From the NCBI GenBank assembly GCA_028023455.1, contig JAQFVV010006341.1, forward strand, positions 128,001 through 192,000: 64,000 nt of DNA, written 5' to 3'. The translations under genes and the position numbers were made by a program. Below, piece after piece: positions 24,901 to 36,900 of this stretch. The notes below the pieces were generated by a model. That model was not told where the DNA came from, searched no databases, and was given only the letters and a program-made list of their open reading frames with translations. The stretch is from Epiperipatus broadwayi. Its lineage: Eukaryota > Onychophora > Udeonychophora > Euonychophora > Peripatidae. Position 1 is the stretch's first letter; every line of letters begins with the position of its first letter.

Positions 24901-27900
24901 TTTTGTCATCCCCCCCATGATTCACATAATATATAACTTAAAAATACAGAGAAAAACTAAAAAAATAAACAACTTATTTTAAAAGAAGTCTTGAAAAGTT
25001 ATGTTAAATTCCAATAATTTTTTTTTTTTAGAATACAGCAAATAAAAATTAAAGCAACTTATATTTTATATCCAAAAACTTATTGGATTTTTTTATTGTA
25101 CATTAAGTTTAGTATAAAATATTTGATCTTATTAAAGAAAATAAAATTATAGAGGATTGATTCATGAAAGATAGATGACAAAATTCTGAATAGATACAAC
25201 TATAATGATTGTTCTTGTATACAATTGACTTTTATAATTTTTAATGTAAAATTCGACTCTTTTTTTATAAAATTATGTACACGTAAATAATTGGGTTGTT
25301 TATTGTCTAGGGATTCATAAAAAGTTTGAACTCCAGAAGTGACAAAGCTAAGTCGCGATTCATGATTTGAATTCTAGGGATTCATAAAAAGTTTGAACTC
25401 CAGAAGTGACAAAGCTAAGTCGCGATTCATGATTTGAATTCTGAATTCTACCACTCTAACCCCTGCACCTGACCATGTAATGCTATGGGTAAATCATTCT
25501 TTTTAAATAAATATAATTAGGATCGAATGGATTGTTGCATGCAGTTTTTATTTTTTGTGGAAGCAATCATTAGCCGTAAAATGTTATAGTAGAAGGGAGG
25601 ATCTGATATTACTGAGATATGGTTATTATCAAATATTGCAAAAAAGATCATTTGAAGAAGTTGAATATTTTTAGAACTTTATACATAAAATAATATTTAC
25701 AGAAATTTCTACAGAGTGCTGAATGAATCTTTTTTTATTCAATATAGCAAAATCTTATGTTCAAATAATAGTTGGAATGAGGCAATAAGAGTAGATCCCT
25801 GGAGTAAAAAAAAACAAACTGCTAATATATAAAAAGAACTTTTATTTATTCATGGTTACATAATTAGCAGTTTGGGGTCAAGTTATATCTTTTATGAGTA
25901 AGACTAGTATTGAAAAGTGTTTTATCAATATAACATTTTTGTAATGATTTTTATATTTTTAAGTTATTCCATGTATAAATAAAAACTTATGGTTGTTGTC
26001 CATCCATAGCTTGTATTGTCTACGTTGAGAAATTAGTCTGATCAAGGTGAATGTGGGGAGGGATTTTATTCACACTTGATGATTTTGTTAACAAAATTAA
26101 AATCTACAAAAGTGAAGGACAAACTGTTAATTTAAATAGCAAATCAATTTCTCTTACTCCAGTTATACCATCTTGTGCAAGATTGTGTATTAAAGCCTAA
26201 CCAGCTGGTTGAATTGGAAGAGAACTAAATTTATTATGTGAAGGTAATGAATAGGCAGAGATCATATGTATTGATGTTTTAATATTAATTTTCTGAGGTT
26301 ATCATATTTTTATAAAGAATTTTGCTCAATTATAATTGCAAAATTCATATGGATTTACAGTTTTCTGTACGTTCTTTTAAGTTAATGTGTTTGTATACAT
26401 ACCTGAAGAAAAGTTGTTAGTGTTAGAGAATAAAATTAAATAGCTCACATGGAATGTGTTAAAAATAATGAAACGGCTTTAATTTGATTTATTTTTTGCT
26501 GTTAGTTTTGAAGAACTTGGCTGTGATAATTTCTTTTTTACATAATTTAAAGATTCTGGCATATAAACTTTGTTTTAAATTTTATTATTTTCAGGAAAAT
26601 GTTAAGTATAAGAGAATAAGTTTCTCATATATAAATATATATGTACACTCTTACGCTGCCAGGTCGCCATCTTGAATTTTAAAAAAAAATTATAACAAAT
26701 ATAATTTATAACATATTTTCTGTTTTAATATAATAAATATAAAAATATATTCATTGTCAGAAAGAGCAAATATAAAAGAATGTAATAAAACTGATAAAAT
26801 AGTCATTACCTCAAAAAAATTAAAAAGAGATTTTTAACACATTTAAACGTGTTTATTTTTATATTGGTTCACAAATTCTAAATTTTGAAAGTTAAATGTT
26901 AAAATAACAATTTCATAAACAGTTTCATCACATTTGTCATAAAATGCTGAAAAAAATGATATATAATATGACTTAGCTGAGGTAATTTTTCAGTGTAAAA
27001 ATTACAAAAAAAAAAGTGTGATTGGTAACCTTTGTTTTTACTAGCTGACCTAGTTTCTCTCCTTCCATATCAGGGTATCCACTAGAAATGTTTGGTTGTC
27101 CTTCCATGCAGGATATCTGTTAGAAATATGTTTGATTTTTAGTGGGGGTAAAAATAACAGGAATAGTTTACGAGATATTATGCAAAGAGAACTTTAGTAA
27201 ATTGTAAGGTGTTATTATATATTAATTATTATATTATTGAAAAATGAGGTGTGACCTAAAATGTATATTCTTTTCAAGTAAAAAGTGTACTCAAATAAAT
27301 AAATATCAAACAGTAAGAACAGTTTATGAGATATTGTACAAAGAGAACTTTAGTACATTGTAATATATATTAAGGCTATAACCTTAAGACTGTGCGCCTG
27401 AAAAACGACAGTAGGGACCTCCGCAAATCTTAACATAAGATTTTTGATAAGATTTGTAGAGGTCCCTACTGTCATTTTTCAGGCGCATAGTCTTAAGGTT
27501 ATAGCCTTAATATATATTACTTTACGTAATGAGTATGCACTCAACACATTTAATTCTTACAACTTTACATTGTAATGTATTATTATATATTAATTATTAA
27601 GTAAAAAGTGTACTCAAAAAAAAAGACAAACAAAAATGAATAAAAACTATAACTAAATCAATAAACATCAAAATAAACACATTTATTATGAGCACTGATT
27701 ATGTATATGTGTGTGGGAGATGATATATGATAGTGGATAGCTGAGGATTCTTGCAAATCTGTGTTGAAGAGATTATTATAAAATTGTATCAAATGAGTAC
27801 AAAGCTACTGTAATCATGCAATAAATGAATCATTATTTAAATAAAATGATATATCTTGCCTATTGCACTAACCATGTAGGTATATTATTCTCTGAGTGTG

Positions 27901-30900
27901 GATGTGCACGTATTTATTGTCATTGAAATGTAAATTGCCTAAAATTCTACAGCATATTTATTGCTTTTCTACACATATTTCATTATATAAATAATAAGTA
28001 ACAAAAAACCATATTCATTGATGGGAAACTTGATTCCTGGCCAAAATGTTACGAGTCTTCTGATCATGAAGAAGCTCTAGATGCAATTCCATATTTGACC
28101 TGTAAATAAAATGACTCGCCAACTTTTTTTTTTTGATCAATGCAATTTCTAGATCTGAATTATCACTAAAATTAGCTTCTACAAAGAAAAGGCTTAGAAA
28201 TACATACATTGGCAATCGGAGCAAGCTGTGAGAAAGCCCATACATTTTATGAATGCTAAGTCTAAAAAAAAAAAAAAATTATAAAAAATGTAAATTTCAT
28301 CATAGAAAAAAAAATACATCTTTTTGAACAAAGAGAAGGCTCACAAATACATACATTGGTATTTGAATAATATCAGCAAGTAGCAAGAGAGTCCATTTCA
28401 TTGATAAAAACAGTTTACAAATGCTAAATCTAAAAAAAAAAAGAGAGAAAAAAAAAAAAATTTTAAATTGCATTTCAAAAAAAAAAAATTCATAAAAAAT
28501 CTAAATTTCATCATAGAAAAAAAATTTATACATAATTTTAAACATAACAAAGTGGCGGATTGAATGGTGTGAGACCTGTAAGTGTAAGATGTACCAATTC
28601 TGCGTAAGCTCAGTTTTAAAATCTAAACTTCTGAAAAGGGGTTTTGGAAGGGAAAAAAAATAAATGTAATTTGTCTCTTAAAATAGAATGAAATACAATA
28701 ATGTATCATTAGAGATTTATGAAATAAAATTATTGAAATATACTAATCCATTAAGGCAAAATTATATTCCTTAATTAATTAGAAAACCTTCTTCTACTAC
28801 ATAGCAAATTATTAAGTAAAAAGAATTGTTGAAATTAAGCTAAATTTATTTTAATTCCAGAAGTGACTGATTCATAATCTTGAGCTTAAGGATTCAATCA
28901 TTGCATTAAACTATGCAAGACATGGATACATAAAGTCAATAGAAGGTACTTTTTTTATTTTAACTGCTGTAGGAAGGAGTGTTTCCTTTCTGAGATGTCT
29001 GACTACTAGGTAAATTAATAATTCTAGGAAAACTAGTGCAGATCTCATTTGAAAATTATTATTTATTTAAGCATCTGAGAAAATCTTTTATTATTAAGTT
29101 GTATGTATTTATATTATTTTATGTCATAACATTATGCAATTTAGAGTTTGTTACCTGATTGGTCTTTTCTATATTAGAGTATTTATGTGGAATAATAATA
29201 GGCCAATGTATGTATATTCTTTGAAAAGGTCTATTTTGGATAAATTGATTTTGCATGATTTTAAGAATTTTGAAGTTGAGTATAAAGCAATATTTACAAT
29301 ATCATTTATGTATATATATTTTTCTTTTTTCGAAACACTAATTATGTTTTTTTAAAATGAGAAGTGTAAAAAAATTCAATAAATAATGATGTCTTGAATT
29401 TCCCATATATTTTCAAATAACTGCGTGATTAATTATGTAATTTGACATGAAATTCTTGCAGTATGTTTATTATTAATACTTATAATAAGATATCAAGATT
29501 CTTTAATTCTATTATAAATCATTAAGTTTTTTGCATTTTTTTTTAAAATTAAGCCAAAATTTTACACAATTAAATGTATAGTTCCATTTTAAAATATAAC
29601 AAAATAGATTAATAAGATGAGCAATTTTTCAATAATCTTTTCAGTAATTTACTCAATAAAAATTTTTTAGAATTTTGATATATAAATGGAAAATTCTGGG
29701 AATAAATAAAATCATATTTTTTAAACATAAACCAAGATCATTTTAAATCTATTCTTTATTTTTTCTTTCTTTAATTTTTTATAGGTAATAAAAAGTAAGT
29801 TCATATATTTGCTGGATATGCAATACTGTAGATTGATACTCTCATAAACTTGAATGAACTTTTTATGTTACTAACTTGCAAAACAAATCCTATTAAGAAA
29901 TAAAAATTATTTAAGAAAACTTTAAAGAAAGAAGCCTATAAATATAAGATGTGACAAACTAGAACAGCAATGAGATTATTTTAGCTGGAATGAAATTTGT
30001 AATAAGTTAAGAAAGAAAATGCTAAATAAAAAATAGAAAGACATAGTTGTAATTAAGAGCAAATTGCTAAGTTAGATTAAATATGAGAATCTTCATGGAT
30101 AAACAGTGATAAAAGTTAAATGCTTTGGAATTAAAAAAGAGACTTAATAGAAGTTTTGGTAGAAATAGATAATGAAATATTAGAAATTTTTCAAGATGTG
30201 AATTTGGAGATAAATGTAAATAAGAATAGTTTTGTGCAATGGATAAAAGTGGAAAAGGTTTTATAACAATCCGGGACACTTAGGAAGATCCTAAGTGTGG
30301 TAGAGTTTTTCAAATGAGCATATTGTTGAATTATATATTGAGATTTCACTTATGACTTTATCAGTCTTTTTAATTTAATTTGATATTTAATCTTTATATC
30401 ATCCTATTTGTTTTCCTAATAACTACTATTTGTCATATAATTATTTTTAAACCATGTAATTTATGAACATTCATATCATTTTAAATCTTTATTTGTAGAT
30501 AATATTGAATCTAATAGTGAAGAAAAAGCAAAAAAAATTCGAGAAGTATATGAGAAAAAAATTAATGAAATGGAAAAAGAATTGAAGAAACTTCAATCTG
30601 CAAAAAAAGAACATGCTCGTCTGCAGAAAAATCAAATGCAATATGAAAAACAACTCAAAATGTTACAATTAGACCTTGCTGAAATGAAAAAAAATAAGGT
30701 TAAACTTATGAACAAAATGAAGGAAGAAGTTCAGAAAAGCAAAGAAAGTGAAGCTCGAAAAAATAAAGAAATTGTACAATTGAAGAAAGAATTCAGAAAA
30801 AAAGAAAATGTAATAAGAACTTTAGAAGCTGAAAAAAGATTGAAAGAAGCTGTATTAAGGAGGCGGCAGGAAGAAGTACAACTTCTTCGTAAAATGGCTA

Positions 30901-33900
30901 AACCTATGTCTGCAAGGGTAGCAGGCCGGATTGGAAAATATCATTCAACAGAATCATCACTGGAAGGTTTGTATATTAACTTTTTTATTAATTTTAAAAT
31001 TTTAAATATTTTTTTATGTGAGCCACATACCACGTGTATTATTTTTCATTAAGTAAAATGATTTTGTGTAGTTATAATGAAGCTAAAAAATTAATAAAAA
31101 TGTCAAAATGGAGAGAAAGGAAAACTATTTTAATGAGAATACTAAAGCAATAATGATTTTTGATCACAAAATTAATATTAGAGAATAACTTTGAAGATAT
31201 TAGACAATAATAATGCAACATTAATTGTGAGAAATTTGCATTCGAAACATTGGATTGTAGAAGAAAGTTTGAAAAAAATGAATATTGATGAAAAGTTTAA
31301 TAATAATTAAAAAATAATGAACAAGAAAAAGTTTTTTGAAGGAGAGAACTTTGAAAAATGTAAAGGAAAGAATATTGAGGTAATTTGCATTTAGATTAAA
31401 AGGAAAGTAAAATAGATTAAAATTAAGTAGAATGCAAAATCCTTAACTTGAATATTGACAAGAATGCTTACTGAATTATTTAGGTTTTAAAACCACAGAA
31501 GTGTTTTCTAAATCTTTTCTAATTTGAATTTTGTAATTTTTTTTGCAGTAATCTGACTTTATTATATACTTTGCATTGATTAAATATTGTAGAAAGTTGT
31601 TAAATGTCCATATTAAACATCAGAACTGTTTCACTGCAAATGCAGCAAATTTTTTTTATTACTTTTTTTAATACATCCTAATATATGAACAAACATACCT
31701 TATATTAATATTATATATAGTTGAATTTAAACAATTTGTGTTTATCTGCATAATGGAATAAAAATTTTGTTTGAAAACTATACCTTAATTTGATATTATT
31801 GTTTAAAATTAATCAAATTACTTAAAAATCAACAAATAGCTATATAATTTATAAAATGAAAATAGTCTTTAACACTATAATTGCATAACAAAATAATATC
31901 TATTTTGAATAAGAAAAATTGACTCTGAATTAAATTTATTTGAAAATAGTGTTAAAAATATATTTTATTTTGAAAAGAATATGGTTTTTTTTCCCCCAAA
32001 AAATATTTTTTTAGAAAAATTAAAATGAATAATATTATTTAAAAAGTATTTTTATGTGTAAAAAGGGGGCATTAGTTCTATTTTTTTTTTTTAAATTAAG
32101 TTAAATAATCATATATTCAGAAATAAAATTACAGCATTATGATTTATTAATTTTTTTTAAAAATTGATAATGTTTTGTAAATGTGAAAACTGTCGTAAGT
32201 TATAATTCTTAAAATGACAGTTCCTTTTTTTTTAAGTTGAAAACAATAATTTAAGAATTAAATGAACTTTCTCTCTTGGAATATTAATAGAACGAGATTT
32301 TTTAAAGCATCTTTAAAAAGTTTACTCAGTTCTGATATTTTATGCTTTGCCATACATAGTGCTGACAGCATTATATTTTGTGGCATCCCTGATATGTTAT
32401 TGTGGTAACTGATTGAAAATCATTAAATTAAGATATTGAATTTGACAATCATTTTGTTATATTTAGTAGTAAAATTATAAATCTTTATTGTTAACAACTG
32501 AATACTCTGAATGGGCACAAATGACTATTAGCCAACGAGAAGTTAGAGATATGGATTAGAAACATAGGGATAATTTATTTATTTGTTTTTCACTTATCAG
32601 GTTTATTCAAGGTAAGCAGATGTCATAATAAATCTAAGTATTCTATAACTACTGATAATAACTTAGCTTAATTATTATTTTTTTTAATATGTACGTCATC
32701 ATATATTGCCTATACTTATTTATCTAGCAAGATTCATTGTGTGTGTAAACTTTTGACCATATCAAATATAATTGATGATGTGATCAAAAAAATAACTAAC
32801 TATACCTTTTGTACCTTGTACAGCATGTAAATATATAGATTTTGTTCATATATTTTATAGCTAAATTGTACTTTTTATGAAAGATTTTTATAGGATGCCA
32901 TCCATTATTATATCAAATATTATGGTAAACTAATAAAACAATATTTAGTTATATTAGTTCTTATATAAATCAATAATAATAACACACACTTCTAAGCATT
33001 TTATAAAATGTGAATATAATTTATTATTCCAAATTTCCAAAAATAGTTGATAGTTTTGATTTTTCAACAATCTTTGTCAGAGCTAAAAACTAAACATTAC
33101 GTATAAGTACAATTATCACAATAAAGTTAAACATATAAAAAAAAATTATATTTAATATTTTCACAGTTACGTGATGAAAATAAAATCTTTTATGGATTAT
33201 ATCTTATTTTATTTTAATTTCCGGCATTTCAATGAAATACTTACTATTCATTCTTGTCAAGGTTAAGGTCTTAATGAAAAACTGTTATGTCATAAATAAA
33301 ATGAGATTGAACGTGAAATAAATTGGTCATATACCTGACTTTGTTAATGCTAAAATACTAGCTAATTTTGAAAAGTATGATTTGAGAACCATGAGAGAGT
33401 CTAATTAAATATTGAAAAGACTGGATGATTTAAATATATCTGATGAAGCACAACATATTCCAGCCTTGTGGAGACCATTTATTTTATCTTTTTGTTCTAA
33501 AATCATCTTGGAATCAATTTATTGTAAAACTGAAAGAAATAAACATTTTTTAAATTCACCTATTTTAAGTAATCAATCATCAAATATATATAAGAATGAT
33601 TGTTCTTTACTTCATGTTAAATCTCTTTATTACTGAAGACATAACAATTCTTCATTAAGATCTTAACTTTGACGAGAATAAATGTTATTTCATCGAAACT
33701 TCATAATTTAAAAGAAAATAATATACAATATAACTCATAAAAGAATATATAAAGCAAATGGTTCAAACATTTTAAAACTGTAAAAAAAATGATTTAATTG
33801 GCCTATATGCACAGTGACAATATTCGCTTAGAAGTTGAACTCGCACCTTAAGAAAAAATGATTTAAAGGCAGAATAGCTCAGTTGGTAGAGCGTTTGCCT

Positions 33901-36900
33901 TAAATTCAATATACAAGAATCTAAAGGTGCGAGTTCAACTTCTAAGCGAATATTGTCACTGTGCATATAGGCCAGCAACACCTGAAGAAGAGTGGAGAAT
34001 AATACTACTCGAAATGATTTAATTATTTTTATTCAAGTCTAGTTTTTTACACATATATGTGTCTAAACAGTCAATTTTAATGTTGTTTAAAATTAAACAA
34101 TTTTAAATGCTTAATATATAACACTTATTATTATAGCTTTTATAATATTGCATATTTTTATGAAATTAAATTAATTCTGCCTATAATGTATTAATATCTC
34201 AAAAATATACTTCATCATATGACCCCTCTAGTTTGTATTTAATTATGAGGAATCTTCTAACAGTGCACAATATTTATCTCATTCGTTTTCAAGTAGAAAA
34301 AATATATATATATCTGAAAAAAAAAATATCTATCTGCCATGGAACTGTCAAATGGTGTCTGTTTTTCTCATAGTTAAAGGATGGTTTTTAATATCTATAT
34401 TGAATGACATTGATTCAATATAATGTTAGTAATAGTTGATCACAAAATTTTTTGAATCGTATAAAGGAAATCACAATTATGCTGAAAATTTTTAAAAGGC
34501 TTAATAGCCTTTTTGCATTTTCCTAGATAGATTAGGACATGCATAACAATATGTCCAGAATTTTTTTTTTTCTAGTATAAATAGATATTTGCACTTAATA
34601 TTTTTTTTTTTGCTATTGTTTCAAATGGAGGTAATTAAATATTAAGAAATAAATTCAATGTATTATTTATAATTATAAGAAAAACCAAATTTTGCTATTG
34701 TACTTACAATAAAAGTAATGAGGAAAGTTGTCTGGATGTATTTTTGTAATTTTAATTTTTGCACACACACACACACAAGTACATGTATTAAATTGTTTTT
34801 GAACTGACAAACTCGTGATGATAAAAGGTTGTAACTTGTGGTACTCTTTTAATAAAATAGAATATATATATTAATGTTTTATTTTTTTTAGAATCAAAGA
34901 AGAAAACCCTTTTCTCACCAAAAGCTGCGAAGCACAAATGGCAAAATCTGGAAAAAAGGGTAATTGTTGTATTTTTTTAAAATTACAATTAGTTTTATCT
35001 ACTTTAGATACTGTTTTTTTTCTTCGTTTTATTAATTCTGTGAAGTTTATATTCGAATAATTATATAGTTATAATCATATTACAAAGATGTAAACTTTAG
35101 TCAACATAAACATTGTTTAGAGCTAAGTGATTTATGGAATACAGAATTTGTTTCAAATCAGTGATTCAATATTTTGTCAAAGTAACTGAATTAGAATACC
35201 AGACAAAATCTATTTGATAGCTTTTATAAGGAATTGTTTTTTTGTTTTTTTTTTCAGTGTTGATTACTTCCTATTAGTTCAATAAATTTAATTATTTTTA
35301 GATTGTCTTTCTATTTAAATGTCTGTGTCTTCTTTGGAAAAAGAATATCAACTTAGATATGCTATTGTTAGAAAAAATAAAATTTATATTATTTTTTTTA
35401 CAAACTGGATTTGTTAGAGTAAACATATAAGCTATTTATATCATTATGAAGTAGAATGTGTTGTTGAAATGTTGTTTGGGTCATGACAAAATACTAACGT
35501 TTAATCAAAGGTATAGAACCCAATGGATTGCAGTTGACGTAGGTGATTGTTGTTGTAAAAAGTTAACTCTGAGATTGCTGTTAAGATTGCAGTGAAAAAA
35601 ATAAAATCTATATCTTTTATTAAAAAAGATCACAGAGTTCTATTATAAGATGCAAGAAATCTCAAAAAGCATACAATAATAAAAGTATATAATCATAATG
35701 GAATTAGATATCTGTTATTTGGATCAGCTTAAGATTTTTTATCATTCAATAGGAAAGTTCTTACATTTACATCTTTGACAAAAATAGAGTAATTTTATTA
35801 TAAATTTTATGAACGATTTCAAAACTGATAATGGAATTGTTTCATTAAATTTTAAACATTTTTGATGGTTTTAATGTTGATTAGTAATTGTTATTATAAG
35901 GACTGTCATTCACTTCTTTTTTATTTTAAAAAATAGTTAATTTTGTATGAAATTACAACTTTTGATTTCCATATTATTTTTAAGAACATTTGCATAACTG
36001 CCTAATGCTATTGATTGTTCCATATCTCTATTGTTCGAGCTAATTCTAATTAAGTAATGATTTTTATTACTTTTTCAATTTTTACATGTAGAGTAATTCT
36101 CCACTATTTCATGTTTTTGATATTTCATATTCAGTATTTTAATATATATGCTTAAGTTATAAGAATTTAATTTGATTTTATGTATGAATTGTAGATAAGT
36201 ATATTAAATTTCTAGTGAATAATGTTCCCTCTAAGTTTTACAATTGCACAGCAGTTTTGAAAGCCTATGCACTGCTTAGCAACTTGTGCATCCTTCAGAC
36301 ATTCCAATACTTGAAGTATTCATTGATTTGTTTTACATTTAAACACAAAGTTGAATTCATATGAATAATTTTGATAAAAAAAGAATTAATAAAATGTATC
36401 GATGCATGCAGGGTAAGGAAGAGATATTGTTACGTGGGCTTAAGTTTAAAAGTGAGTGTGTTTCGCGATCGAAACAACTAAAAATAGATTAGAAGTATAT
36501 TCTTATTGTTCTCCTTTACTTTCTTTGCATTTCTTCATATACTCATATATATATTGCTTACAATAACTTCCCTCATTCATTTTAATGCAAAATTTTAATA
36601 TAAGTTTTTCATTATTTTTAAAAGGTAGAAAAGATAAGAATGCTTTGATGAAGACTGCAGGATAGTCGAAACTGTCAGGAAAATAAAAAAATTATATTAA
36701 AATTTTGCATTTAAGTGTATATGAGAGGAGTTATTATAAGCAATAAAAATAGATTCCAATTCTATTATATTTTGGCCTTTATATAACAGTGTTGACCAAA
36801 CATTGCTATTTTATTGCTGGCTGTTGCTGTGGCAGGATGTTTGATGTAACTTAAGACTGCAGATTGAGTGCAAATGGGACTGTTTTTTATTGTAATTTTT

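Noticed and set aside
33868-33945. Functional tRNA gene
   Set aside because: Box A is good, but the T arm is degenerate, the acceptor stem does not pair and the sequence is part of a SINE with a target duplication.
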